Assembly (NCBI GenBank): GCA_018818885.1
Contig: JAHIRB010000024.1
Coordinates: 1-45,173, forward strand
Reading direction: 5' to 3'
Length of the DNA stretch: 45,173 nt
Origin: Patescibacteria group bacterium
GTDB lineage: Bacteria; Patescibacteriota; Patescibacteriia; Buchananbacterales; SURF-54
Shown here: positions 1 to 8,710 of the stretch, piece by piece
How the letters are laid out: each line of letters opens with the position of its first letter
How positions within the stretch are numbered: position 1 is the stretch's first letter
Translations under genes and position numbers: made by a program
Notes under the pieces: generated by a model
The model's database searches: none
What the model was told of the DNA's origin: nothing
The model's input: the letters and a program-made list of their open reading frames with translations, nothing else

Positions 1-1271
1 CAAGCAAGTATTTCTCTTTTTTCATCCTTAGTTCCCTCGGTTAGTAAATACTTGGCGTATTTTTTAATGTCCACCTTGGGCATTTTTATTTTCTCTTGAT
101 CGTTTACTCTGGAAATTAACGTATTAAACTTTTTATACCTTTCCACTTCCTGCTTCATTTTTTTCAAGGTGCCAACTTCATCCAAGTTAACTTTGTCAAT
201 AACTTTTAGCAGTTCTGCAATTAATGTTTCTTCTCTGATGTAAGCTTCTTTGCAGTGGTAATCTTTAAACCGATTGCAGTGATAATATACATAGCGTCTA
301 ACCGAGCCGTCACTTCTAATCTTTTTAAATTTTTCTTCAGCTGTCACGCCTGATCCACACGATCCGCATTTGAGCATGTTAGCAAAATCAAACTCTTTAG
401 TTCCCGGCCTTGATTTTGGAGGTACCTCAAGCTGTATTTGGACCTCGTTAAATAATTCTTTATCAATCAACGCTTCGTGAGCACCTTTGTAAAATACTCC
501 TGAGCCTACTGGGTATTCGAATGTGCCATAGTAAAAATGGTTTTTCAAAATATTAAATATACTACTCAAGGCTACTTTCTTTCCGCTTCGAGTGGTAAAG
601 CCAGCTTCGTTAAGCCAGTTTTTCAATGCTCTACCGCTGTAACTTTGATAGGCAACCTTTTCAAACATCTGGGTAATCAACGGTGCTCTTTTGGGATCTA
701 AGTAGACTTTTCTTTCACCTTTTTTTTCGCCTACGCCATGAAGATAACCAATCGGGGGATAGCCTGGACGCCAGCCTTGTTCACATTTGGCTCGCAGTCC
801 ACGCTTCACATTGACCCCTTTGGCATCGTTTTCTAGTTTGGCAGTACTACATAAAATCATCAGTAAGAATTTTTCATTCGGCGAATTGCTAAAATTTTGA
901 CCGTAGGTTTTAACTTCCTTAATAACACCTTGATCCATTAAATCAATTATCTTACCCAAATCACCTGCATTTCTGGAAATCCTATCGCAGGACCACGAAA
1001 TTATTGCATCAAATTTACCATTTCTAATGTCTTCAATCATTTTGTTAAACACTGGCCTTTGTCCAGAATCCTTAGCTGAATGAGATTCTTGAAAAGCCTT
1101 GAGTATTTCAATATTTTCTCTTTTAGCTAATGCATTCATTTCATTGATTTGCGCTTGGATTGAAAGCTGTTGTAATTCGTCAGATTCAGTACTTTTTCTG
1201 CTATAGAGGCAGTACTTAAGAGGAGGGGAAACCTCTAAGTTTGCTTGATTCTGTGTCATTGTTTGTTCCAT
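1..1271 (-). CDS. Large serine recombinase (phage-type integrase), 3' end outside window
   Basis: A site-specific DNA recombinase that would integrate or excise the surrounding element. Reading leftward from the ATG at 1271, about 423 residues are visible and the frame runs off the window. The N-terminal resolvase domain has the Y-S-R-K-S motif, with Ser27 as likely nucleophile, and DRISRN. A Recombinase domain follows, then a zinc ribbon (CGSCG, later YYHC and HC) and a helical C-terminus containing MPKVDIKKYAKYLL. A second in-frame ATG at 1259 is possible. Its last visible 92 bases recur at 20128-20219. The family is certain; its substrate site is unknown. Confidence 0.93.
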   Translation of the reverse strand, partial: MEQTMTQNQANLEVSPPLKYCLYSRKSTESDELQQLSIQAQINEMNALAKRENIEILKAFQESHSAKDSGQRPVFNKMIEDIRNGKFDAIISWSCDRISRNAGDLGKIIDLMDQGVIKEVKTYGQNFSNSPNEKFLLMILCSTAKLENDAKGVNVKRGLRAKCEQGWRPGYPPIGYLHGVGEKKGERKVYLDPKRAPLITQMFEKVAYQSYSGRALKNWLNEAGFTTRSGKKVALSSIFNILKNHFYYGTFEYPVGSGVFYKGAHEALIDKELFNEVQIQLEVPPKSRPGTKEFDFANMLKCGSCGSGVTAEEKFKKIRSDGSVRRYVYYHCNRFKDYHCKEAYIREETLIAELLKVIDKVNLDEVGTLKKMKQEVERYKKFNTLISRVNDQEKIKMPKVDIKKYAKYLLTEGTKDEKREILA

Positions 1272-1444
1272 AGTTTTTATTATTAATTATTACTATGGAC
1301 ATTGATGACACACCGGGGGTAGGGCGTCCAGTCCCTAGGAGGTAGGTAAACTGTAGGTAACTAAACTTTCAAAATTTCTCTAAATTTGTTAATATAAAGG
1401 CACAATTTATAAGTCCTAAACTTCGAATTATCGGAGCATGGTGT
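1272..1444. promoter_or_regulatory. Intergenic region with tandem GTAGGTAA words and a promoter candidate
   Basis: Non-coding stretch between the recombinase start and the structured RNA. GTAGGTAA occurs twice (1342-1349 and 1353-1360), eleven bases apart, one helical turn, which fits an operator for the divergent recombinase. A plus-strand promoter candidate is TTGTTA at 1386-1391 with TATAAG at 1408-1413 (16-base spacer), which would start a transcript just ahead of the structured RNA. A GC-rich patch around 1303-1340 is unexplained. Only the motifs are seen; their function is inference. Confidence 0.4.
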
Positions 1445-1448
1445 AAAA

Positions 1449-1556
1449 ACTCACGAAGATACTGAACCCCGCGTTCAGCAACTCTTCGTGAGTCATATCG
1501 GGAAACTGGTATGTGGCCGCAAGGCCTAGCTAGCGCGGGGCTTTGTGATACTGAAT
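1449..1556 (+). ncRNA. Compact structured RNA with predicted pseudoknot, unassigned family
   Basis: Helices visible by eye: an 11-bp perfect outer stem (1449-1459 with 1483-1493); an inner 6-bp stem CTGAAC/GTTCAG (1462-1467 with 1473-1478); CATATC/GGTATG (1494-1499 with 1508-1513, one G-U); and GGCC-GCAA-GGCC (1515-1526) with a GNRA tetraloop. The inner-loop bases CCCCGCG (1467-1473) are fully complementary to CGCGGGG (1534-1540), a 7-bp pseudoknot. GATACTGAA occurs both inside (1458-1466) and after (1547-1555), so GTTCAG has two possible partners. It could be a leader of the gene at 1581 or a separate small RNA. I do not match it to a known riboswitch or ribozyme. Strand is chosen from the downstream gene. 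Confidence 0.6.
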
Positions 1557-1580
1557 CAAATAAGAATTAATATATATTTT

Positions 1581-2063
1581 ATGAATGCGGCAGAATTAAT
1601 CGTAAAACATTGGTATCAAAATAAAGGTTATTTTACAATGGAATCAGTTCGTCTAGCAAGAAATAAAGAATTGGATTTAGTTTTGGTTAAATTATCAGAA
1701 GATGGAAAAAAAATTGTAGACAAAATTCATGTTGAAGTACAAGTTGCCAATAATTTTGTAAACTTTGGAACACCTGCAGAACAAATGGCAAAAGAATATC
1801 ATCAGAAAAAATATATATCAGTAAAACCAGCAGTTGAAGAACTGCTTGGAACCGATTACAGAATGGTAGAGGTTAGAGGCAAAATGGCTTTAGGCTCAAA
1901 GGATATTAGAGACGAGTATATTAAATTACGAAAAAATATGGATGTTGAAGTAATCCCATTTGAAACAATACTAAAAGACGTACAGAATGATATGTTAACC
2001 AACATCCAGTCAGATCCAGTCATCCAGGCGATACAATTAGTTAAGTTCCAGTGTGCTGAGTGA
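1581..2063 (+). CDS. Small nuclease-like protein, unassigned
   Basis: A 160-residue protein; ATG 1581 is preferred over an upstream GTG at 1545 that lies beside the structured RNA. The N-terminal half reads like a restriction-endonuclease fold: an early helix with a glutamate (NAAELIVKHWY), then ARNKELDLVLVKL and HVEVQVANNF. This resembles the E...D...ExQ spacing of PD-(D/E)xK enzymes with Gln in place of the usual Lys. The C-terminal half is helical with no motif I recognise. It stands alone on the plus strand between the minus-strand recombinase and terminase genes, so the structured RNA just upstream is its only obvious partner. Nuclease assignment is inference. Confidence 0.55.
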   Translation: MNAAELIVKHWYQNKGYFTMESVRLARNKELDLVLVKLSEDGKKIVDKIHVEVQVANNFVNFGTPAEQMAKEYHQKKYISVKPAVEELLGTDYRMVEVRGKMALGSKDIRDEYIKLRKNMDVEVIPFETILKDVQNDMLTNIQSDPVIQAIQLVKFQCAE

Positions 2064-2064
2064 A

Positions 2065-3513
2065 TTAATATCTGATAGTAAATATTTCAGGTTTAACTCT
2101 TCTCTTGTCATCAACAATTACCTTGTTACATACCAAGCTGAAGGCATCAGCTAAATCCTTGTAAGTAATATTTTTGAACTCAACTAATTGAGTAATTAAT
2201 TCATCAGCACCAATTTCTGGGAAGATGATTTTTTTATTTCTTATAGCGTGAGACAAAACCTGCAACCTTGCATCTTTGTCACCTTTAGGTACTACACCTT
2301 CTGCCGGTAAATCCTCATGGTTTAATTGTTGTGTAACGTAACCTTGAGCTGCAATATCTTCAGTGAAAATTTTTGTCGGTCCTTGTACTCGGAAGTAGTC
2401 ATAATTTTGTTTAATCGTTTCAATTAGAGTTGGAAATTCCATCCTTTTGTTTATAGGATTTGGTAATACATACATTCTTAATTTGTCCCAGTTACCATAG
2501 ACTTTAAGAATAACCATTGCCGAGTAGCATGAATTTTCTTTGTCAACGACGGCTGGATCGATTCCGATAGCATAGAAACGGAAGTCTTTTTCGTTTTCTA
2601 GGATTTCTTTGTATGTAGAGATCCATTCAGGCTGAATTATGTAGTTGTCATCATACTGTTCATTTAGCAGAAACTCTTGATTCCAGGCCTTATCATCACC
2701 AATATGTAATTTTAGTTCATCAATATCTTTCATGGTTGGGAATTTTTCAGGCCACATACTTTTGTCGTCAGCTATAATTGGATATTTTCGAAATATCCCT
2801 TTTCGTTTCTTTTTATCCATGTCTGCCTTTAACCTCATTATTAGAGAGTCTGGGTGTAAAAGATTTCCAACGATCATAATCTTAGTATCTTTTTCACCTA
2901 AAGGCAGTACTTCACGAAGAAACCAGTTATAGGTTTTGTCGCGTATCTCCTTATTTCTAGTAGATAAATCATCTTCTAAATCATCAGCAATGATTAAGTC
3001 TGGTCTATGCTCGTTAAATCTTAAGCCCCTGATGGACTGGTCGATAGAAGCGCAGATAATTTTTGCCTTGTATTTAGGTAAGATTAATGAACTAGCAGTC
3101 CATTCAGCATCTCTAATCTGTAGGGGACCAAAATCGTTTTTTAACCATTCGTTGCTTTCTAGTTGACCTTTCATATTAGCGAAATGCAGCCTTGCCTGTT
3201 GTTGGGTTTTTGCTAGAATAACCACGAATTTTTTTTGTGGCATGCCCAATATAGACCAAATAACTGAGGATTCTGTAACAATGGTTGATTTCGCAGAATC
3301 ACGGAAGGAAATAATAGCAACTATAGGTAGATTCTGGTTTTGCGTTAAGGAAATTATTTCCTTTTGAAACTTAGCCGTTGGATACTGTATGTGGTTAGTA
3401 AAGTAAGTGTGGAAGAACCAGTAGTGATCTTGTTTGGTCAGTTCGGTTCGTACTTTCCTATCAGTAAAAATTTTTTCAAGCAGTTCCTTATTAATTTTGT
3501 TCGCTTTTGTCAT
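2065..3513 (-). CDS. terL: Phage terminase large subunit
   Basis: DNA-packaging motor: ATPase that drives phage DNA into the capsid plus a nuclease that cuts it. The 482-residue protein has a Walker-A-like SFRDSAKST near residue 70, a Walker B LIIADDLEDD near 170-180, and an RNase-H-like nuclease domain starting at AIGIDPAVVDKENSCYS. I chose ATG 3513 because AAGGAG lies a suitable distance upstream; an in-frame TTG at 3531 is less likely. It overlaps the end of the small-terminase gene by 23 bases, so translation is probably coupled. No portal or capsid gene follows; the next gene downstream is the convergent one at 1581-2063. Confidence 0.9.
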   Translation of the reverse strand: MTKANKINKELLEKIFTDRKVRTELTKQDHYWFFHTYFTNHIQYPTAKFQKEIISLTQNQNLPIVAIISFRDSAKSTIVTESSVIWSILGMPQKKFVVILAKTQQQARLHFANMKGQLESNEWLKNDFGPLQIRDAEWTASSLILPKYKAKIICASIDQSIRGLRFNEHRPDLIIADDLEDDLSTRNKEIRDKTYNWFLREVLPLGEKDTKIMIVGNLLHPDSLIMRLKADMDKKKRKGIFRKYPIIADDKSMWPEKFPTMKDIDELKLHIGDDKAWNQEFLLNEQYDDNYIIQPEWISTYKEILENEKDFRFYAIGIDPAVVDKENSCYSAMVILKVYGNWDKLRMYVLPNPINKRMEFPTLIETIKQNYDYFRVQGPTKIFTEDIAAQGYVTQQLNHEDLPAEGVVPKGDKDARLQVLSHAIRNKKIIFPEIGADELITQLVEFKNITYKDLADAFSLVCNKVIVDDKRRVKPEIFTIRY

Positions 3514-3919
3514 TGTTTTCTTCTCCTTCAATTAAGTTACCCATACTCAAGGCTTTCTTAACAACTTCTTGTTGTTCAATAGTTAATTCATCTCTGGGTT
3601 TTTCAGTGGTAGAAAGCTCAACACGGTTTCTGTAAGCTGGATGATGTGCTTTGAGGTAGAATATGATCGCGGTCATGTTTTGATCCTTAATGGCAGAAAT
3701 CAACTGACTTTCAGCAAGATCTGAAATAAGTTTTGATCCCTCAGTTATCGCTTGATCTGCCATTTCAGCAAAACTCTTGTCTTCTTTGCGCCATCTGTAG
3801 TAGCTTGCTCTGCCAATATTAGCCTTCTTGCAGGAGTATTCTACGATTGAAGTCTTTTTAAGTTGTTCGATAATAAGTTCTTTACTTTTATCTTGTCGTT
3901 CTTGTATTTTGTCATTCAT
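3491..3919 (-). CDS. terS: Phage terminase small subunit (HTH DNA-recognition protein)
   Basis: 142 residues. The N-terminal part contains a helix-turn-helix (SCKKANIGRASYYRWRKED) typical of the phage small terminase that recognises the packaging site; the middle is helical (ISDLAESQLISAIKDQNMTAIIFYLKAHHP), matching the HTH-type small terminases of Firmicutes-like phages. It ends in an acidic tail. The gene is one base from the methyltransferase gene upstream and overlaps terL downstream, so the three form one minus-strand operon. Family call rests on architecture and position next to terL. Confidence 0.82.
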   Translation of the reverse strand: MNDKIQERQDKSKELIIEQLKKTSIVEYSCKKANIGRASYYRWRKEDKSFAEMADQAITEGSKLISDLAESQLISAIKDQNMTAIIFYLKAHHPAYRNRVELSTTEKPRDELTIEQQEVVKKALSMGNLIEGEENNDKSEQN

Positions 3920-3920
3920 A

Positions 3921-5255
3921 TTATTTAACCCTTTCTGCCTTAAGGCCTGTTAATTTTTCCCATCTATTTCTGATTACCTCAGAGTAGATAGGGGATTTTT
4001 CCATTAGATAGCATCGGCGTTTCATTTTTTCGGCGGCAATAAGAATACTGCCACTTCCGCCGAAAGGCTCCAATATCAGGTCATCGCGCTTAGTTAGCAC
4101 CTTAATGTAGGGTATAAGTATTTCCAAAGGCTTAGTACCAAAGATTATCCCTTGTCCTGAAGACTTTTCGTCTGAGGCCTTGAAATCTATGAAGTCAGTC
4201 GGACAAATCTTCTTACCTTTCCTGTAGCTCTCCCAATGCGGTGATCCGCTTATGGCATATAAGGCGGTTTCGTACTCGTTTTGTAGTATCTCTTCCTCTG
4301 CTTCTAGATTAAGCTCAACATCTTTATGCGAGGTACCGATCATTGCGATATCATGTTTACTGAAAAATTTATATTTACCAGCGAATCCTTGCGTGCGATT
4401 AGGTAGATGCCACACAATCATGTTTTTAATTTTCCAATATTTTTCCATTTCACCCCAAATCGTTCGGATATTTTTCCAGTTTTCGTAACAGATGATATGA
4501 AAGTCTTCTTTAGCAACTTTGGCAACATTTGCCATCCACTTTTCAGTGAAGTCATCTGGTAAAACATCTGTTTCTAGATATCGCCTGTCTCTTTTATGTC
4601 CAAATCCTGTAACTGCGTCACCTTTCTTTTTCTTGCCTTTTAAATAGTCAAGAATGTAGGGCGGGTCAGTCAGGCAAAAGTTAGCTTTTTCACCTTTCAT
4701 TAGTTTTAAGATGTCAGTCTCAATGGTGCTGTCTCCGCACATCAATTTTGATTCACCAAGCTGCCAAACATCACCCTTCTTGATTTCAATTTTTTGGATG
4801 TCTAATTTTTTTAATTCTTTTTCTAAGTCAAATTGTTCGGGTGTTTCGTCGATATCAAATATTTCATCAAGCATCTCACTATCAAATCCAGCATCAGCTA
4901 AAAACGACTCATCGAATTTAGCCAATAAATCTAGATCCCAGTCACCAGTTGCTTTGTTAAGTCTAATATTCAAATCTTGTTCTTTTTTGATGTCTGGAAT
5001 ATTTACGTAGATCACTGGCATTTCTTTGTAGTCTAGATTTTTTGCTATCTTTAGGCGGAAGTGTCCACCTATCACAATGTTTTCTCGACCTTTAGCACTA
5101 TTTACGACAAGAGGGTCAACTATACCGTAGAGATTTAGGCTTTCGGTTAGTTGCGATATTGCAGACTCACTCCACTTACGTGGGTTATATGCCGAAGCTT
5201 TAAGTTGCTTAATTGGCACCTGCACAATTTTTAATGTTTGAATGTCTTTTGACAT
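3921..5255 (-). CDS. ParB-like domain fused to beta-class DNA methyltransferase
   Basis: 444 residues. Residues 10-110 are a ParB/Srx-like domain (IKQLKASAYNPRKW, GHFRLKIAK). From about 165 on it is an amino-methyltransferase: motif IV is DPPY near residue 197, and motif I follows at the C-terminus (LEPFGGSGSILIAAEKM), the motif order of beta-class N6-adenine/N4-cytosine enzymes. Such fusions are common in prophages beside terminase genes and probably protect or mark phage DNA. It is the first gene of the MTase-terS-terL operon, read from a consensus promoter at 5491-5520 through a long leader with a large hairpin. No cognate restriction enzyme is adjacent on this strand. Confidence 0.88.
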   Translation of the reverse strand: MSKDIQTLKIVQVPIKQLKASAYNPRKWSESAISQLTESLNLYGIVDPLVVNSAKGRENIVIGGHFRLKIAKNLDYKEMPVIYVNIPDIKKEQDLNIRLNKATGDWDLDLLAKFDESFLADAGFDSEMLDEIFDIDETPEQFDLEKELKKLDIQKIEIKKGDVWQLGESKLMCGDSTIETDILKLMKGEKANFCLTDPPYILDYLKGKKKKGDAVTGFGHKRDRRYLETDVLPDDFTEKWMANVAKVAKEDFHIICYENWKNIRTIWGEMEKYWKIKNMIVWHLPNRTQGFAGKYKFFSKHDIAMIGTSHKDVELNLEAEEEILQNEYETALYAISGSPHWESYRKGKKICPTDFIDFKASDEKSSGQGIIFGTKPLEILIPYIKVLTKRDDLILEPFGGSGSILIAAEKMKRRCYLMEKSPIYSEVIRNRWEKLTGLKAERVK

Positions 5256-5310
5256 ATTTTTAGCTTTAATAATAAAGGTTTATTTCGTAGGCAAGCAAAG
5301 ACCTAAAATA

Positions 5311-5399
5311 AAAAGCTCGCAATACGGAATAAATAAAAAAATTGTACTAGTTCAATACAATTTTCAATACTATTTTTTTATTCCGTACCACGAGCTTTG
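5311..5399 (-). terminator. Long hairpin with trailing T-tract: attenuator or terminator in the methyltransferase leader
   Basis: An imperfect inverted repeat with outer arms AAAGCTCG/CGAGCTTT, middle arms TACGGAATAAA/TTTATTCCGTA and an inner hairpin AAATTGTA/TACAATTT. Read on the minus strand it ends in CGAGCTTTTTATTTT, the form of an intrinsic terminator. The plus-strand read has no T-run after the stem. It lies between the minus-strand promoter (5491-5520) and the methyltransferase ATG at 5255, so it could gate the packaging operon. The word CAATAC recurs in and beside its loop. Confidence 0.6.
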
Positions 5400-5490
5400 A
5401 AAGTAGGTGATACTATTCAATAAATGATTTTTACGTAGGTTTTATTAAGTTGTTTTTAAATAGGTTTTTACAAATTTCAATACTAATAAC

Positions 5491-5520
5491 ATTATAGCGC
5501 AAGGCATTATAATTTGTCAA
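5491..5520 (-). promoter_or_regulatory. Consensus sigma70 promoter for the methyltransferase-terminase operon
   Basis: On the minus strand TTGACA (5515-5520) and TATAAT (5491-5496) are separated by 18 bases. Both hexamers are perfect consensus. Transcription would start near 5484, leaving a leader of roughly 230 bases before ATG 5255. The rest of the 5256-5591 gap holds AT-rich sequence with recurrent TAGGT words and no open reading frame I can support. Confidence 0.65.
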
Positions 5521-5591
5521 GAGTTTTAGCTAAATTGACAGAAGAGGCATAAAATGGCAAAATTATATTGATTATTGATATTTATTATTTT

Positions 5592-8500
5592 ATGTCGGCT
5601 TTAAAAAGATTGTATCTTGCCCATAGTTTAACGGCAAAGAAATCAACTGATGACCCTGAAAAATTAAATGATATTATTAGGTCAGCAAATATTGATTTAA
5701 ATCCGCATCAAGTAGAAGCGGCTATTTTTGCTTTTAAAAGCCCCCTTTCGAGAGGGGCTATTTTGGCTGATGAAGTTGGTTTAGGGAAAACCATTGAAGC
5801 AGGGTTAATCATCAATCAGTTATGGGTAGAAGGTAGTCAACATATTGTAATTTTAGTTCCTGCCTCCTTGAGAACTCAGTGGCAAGATGAATTAAGGGAT
5901 CGTTTTTATTTAGATAGTATAATTCTAGATGGGCCATCTTTAAAGAAAATGCAGAAAGAAAGAGTTAAAACCAATCCATTACAAGATAGTGGAATTTATA
6001 TTGCCTCTCATAATTTTGCTTACAGATATGATATTTATTTCAAGGAAATAGATTGGAGTTTGGTAGTTATTGATGAAGCTCATCGTTTAAGAAATGTTTG
6101 GCGAAAAAGTAATAAAACTGCAAAAAAAATTCGTGAAGTTATTAAGGGACTGCCTAAAATTTTATTAACTGCAACACCGTTACAGAATAATTTAATGGAA
6201 TTATTTGGCTTAGCAAGTTTTATTGACGAAAATTATTTAGGTACAGATTATTCATTTAAAACTCTTTTTGTTCATCCTGTTACTCGATACAAAAAATATG
6301 ATCGTTTGGACGAATTAAAAGAGAGATTGATGGGGAATATTGATAAAAGAACGGGAGATTATCAGGGTGGTATTTTAACTAGAACGTTAAGAAAACAAGT
6401 GAGGGGGTTTGTATCATTTACTAATCGTTACAGCATTACCGAGGATTTTAAACCTAACGATGATGAGATGGAGTTATATAATTCTGTTAGTGAATATTTG
6501 GCAAGGCCATTTTTAGCTTCAACTAAAGTACGACAAAGAAACATGATGGAATTAGTATATCGTAAAATTTTAGCTAGTTCATCGTTTGCAATTGCAGGAA
6601 CATTGGGCCGAGTAGCAAATTTCTTAGCCAAAAGGTTACAGGAAGAATTTAAGATTTCCTATGAAGAAATTGTAGATATTGTTGATCTTTTTAAAAAAGA
6701 TTTAGAAAATCAGCAGGGAAAAAAATTGCCAGTCATCAAACTAGATAAAATAGAAAAGAGTAAAGATTTAGCACAGGAGATTTTACCAGGTTTCAATGAT
6801 TTAGAGCTTAATGCTACAAAAGTGGAAGAAGAGTCAGAAGATGCCGATGATTTAGGTGAAGATGAATTATTTGCTGATGAGCATAAAAAAATTGCTAAAA
6901 AAAGTTTAGCTCATGAATTTACTAAGGAGGAGATTATAAATGAGTTAAAGGATGTTTTGTCTTATTATTTCCTTGCCTCTACAATTTCTGTTAATCAAAA
7001 AAGCCAGGCTTTGGTTCGTGTCTTAGACAAGGTTTTTAAATATGCAGAAAAAAAGAATTGGCCGCAGAAGGCGGTAATTTTTACCGAATCAAGAAGAACA
7101 CAGGATCATCTTGAAAAATTATTATTTGGTTTAGGGTATGAACTCGTTTTATTTAATGGCAGTAATGCTGGTAAAAAAGCAAAAGATATTTTTAAAGAGT
7201 GGGCGGAGGAGTTTCCTGCAGAAGCTGAAAGGGGGAGTAGAGGCATAAATTTAAGGAAAGCTCTTATATGGAAATTTCAACAGTTAAAAAAAGCAATATT
7301 GATTACTACAGAAGCGGGCGCAGAAGGGTTAAATTTACAATTTGCTAATATTGTTATAAATTATGATTTACCGTGGAATCCTCAACGCATTGAGCAGAGA
7401 ATAGGTCGCTGTCATCGTTATGGACAAAAACTTGATGTTTTAGTTATTAATTTTTTAAACAAGAGAAACTATGCTGACCAGAGAGTTTATGAGCTTCTTA
7501 AAGAAAAAATAAAATTATTTGGTAATCTTTTTGATTTTACTGATAAGGTTTTAGGTACAGAGAGAATTACTGATGATGGCTATGAAGTTAGAGAGGTAGC
7601 CCTCGGTGCTTTAGGCGCAGGGTTAGATTTTGAAAGGAAGATTTTGGATATTTATCGTAATTGTCGTACTGAACAAGAAATTGAGAAAAGTTTTAAGCAG
7701 TTACAGCTAGAGTTGCAGGATGTTATTGAGGAAAAAATTGTTGATACTCAAAAGAAAGTGCTTCAGCATTTTGATCAAGAAGTTAGACAAAAATTGAAAA
7801 TTAGAGATCGGATTCTGAAAGATTCATTAACAAAATTTGATAGCGACTTAAAGACATACTTACAAGTAATTTATGGTAACAGAATTAAATTTTTATCAGA
7901 CAATATTTTTCAATACCAGGGTATAAAATATATTTTAGGCAAAGCAACAACCGAACAACGGGAATTGGGATATTTACCTGTTCATACGAATATAGACTTA
8001 CTAAAATTTAATATAAAAAAGGACCGAGATATATCTGGAAAGTGGAATATTATCTTTGTACACCCAAAAGGCAAGGAGAGAAAGTCACATGAAGATTTTA
8101 TTGGTAAGGAAGGGCAGTTAATAATCGATTTGTTGACTGCTAAAAGAAAGACTGTTAATAATGGTGATGAGATTTTTGAAAAAATTATAGTCAGTGCCAT
8201 GTTTAATGATGGAGATAGCTGGAAAAAAATTGATATTGGGAGAGCAAAAAAGATTATGGATTTAAATATTATTAAGGAAAGTCGAATTACGGATCGCTTA
8301 CGCGATGAGCTAATCGATTATGCCAAGCATAATACAAAAGAAAGAAAGAAAGAGATAACTGAAGAAAATGAAGAATATGTATTACAGGAGATTGATTTAT
8401 TAAATAAATTTACGGAAGAAGCATTATTGAAACACCAAAATGAAATTCACGAACGAGAAAAAGGATTAAAGGATATGAATAAAAAACTTAAAGCCAGTAA

Positions 8501-8708
8501 AACAATGGGTTATCATGAAATTCAACAGGTTCAGGAGCAGATAAATAAAAAACAAAAAGAACTTCTTAAGGCACAAAAGAAATATTTTGAAGCGCAGGAA
8601 GCACAATTTAAGCAAAAAGATAACACTGTTGCTGGTTTAAGAAATAAACTTCAAATGAATTATGAAGTCAGAAGATTAGCCGAGATTAAATTTATTATCA
8701 AAAGATAA
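5592..8708 (+). CDS. SNF2/RapA-type helicase of a restriction or defence system
   Basis: A 1038-residue superfamily 2 DNA translocase. It shows LADEVGLGKTIEAG (Walker A) near residue 60, VIDEAHRLRN (motif II) near 160, LLTATPLQN (motif III), and in the second lobe ITTEAGAEGLNLQ and WNPQRIEQRIGRCHRYGQ (motifs V and VI). Residues after about 900 are highly charged and probably coiled coil. ATG 5592 gives MSALKRLYLA; the earlier in-frame start at 5568 is less likely. The stop is two bases before the nuclease-methylase gene, so the two form one unit. DISARM DrmD has the same class of helicase, but the DISARM partners drmA, drmB and drmC are absent. Confidence 0.88.
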   Translation: MSALKRLYLAHSLTAKKSTDDPEKLNDIIRSANIDLNPHQVEAAIFAFKSPLSRGAILADEVGLGKTIEAGLIINQLWVEGSQHIVILVPASLRTQWQDELRDRFYLDSIILDGPSLKKMQKERVKTNPLQDSGIYIASHNFAYRYDIYFKEIDWSLVVIDEAHRLRNVWRKSNKTAKKIREVIKGLPKILLTATPLQNNLMELFGLASFIDENYLGTDYSFKTLFVHPVTRYKKYDRLDELKERLMGNIDKRTGDYQGGILTRTLRKQVRGFVSFTNRYSITEDFKPNDDEMELYNSVSEYLARPFLASTKVRQRNMMELVYRKILASSSFAIAGTLGRVANFLAKRLQEEFKISYEEIVDIVDLFKKDLENQQGKKLPVIKLDKIEKSKDLAQEILPGFNDLELNATKVEEESEDADDLGEDELFADEHKKIAKKSLAHEFTKEEIINELKDVLSYYFLASTISVNQKSQALVRVLDKVFKYAEKKNWPQKAVIFTESRRTQDHLEKLLFGLGYELVLFNGSNAGKKAKDIFKEWAEEFPAEAERGSRGINLRKALIWKFQQLKKAILITTEAGAEGLNLQFANIVINYDLPWNPQRIEQRIGRCHRYGQKLDVLVINFLNKRNYADQRVYELLKEKIKLFGNLFDFTDKVLGTERITDDGYEVREVALGALGAGLDFERKILDIYRNCRTEQEIEKSFKQLQLELQDVIEEKIVDTQKKVLQHFDQEVRQKLKIRDRILKDSLTKFDSDLKTYLQVIYGNRIKFLSDNIFQYQGIKYILGKATTEQRELGYLPVHTNIDLLKFNIKKDRDISGKWNIIFVHPKGKERKSHEDFIGKEGQLIIDLLTAKRKTVNNGDEIFEKIIVSAMFNDGDSWKKIDIGRAKKIMDLNIIKESRITDRLRDELIDYAKHNTKERKKEITEENEEYVLQEIDLLNKFTEEALLKHQNEIHEREKGLKDMNKKLKASKTMGYHEIQQVQEQINKKQKELLKAQKKYFEAQEAQFKQKDNTVAGLRNKLQMNYEVRRLAEIKFIIKR

Positions 8709-8710
8709 AT

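Noticed and set aside
1303-1340. Possible attachment core GTCCAGTCCCTAG similar to GTCCAGTTCCTAG near 20038.
   Set aside because: Twelve of thirteen matching bases in GC-rich repeat-like DNA could be chance; the recombinase-tail direct repeats are a much stronger boundary signal.
1449-1493. Intrinsic terminator for the recombinase or the preceding region.
   Set aside because: No T-run follows the stem on either strand, and further helices plus the pseudoknot partner extend downstream.
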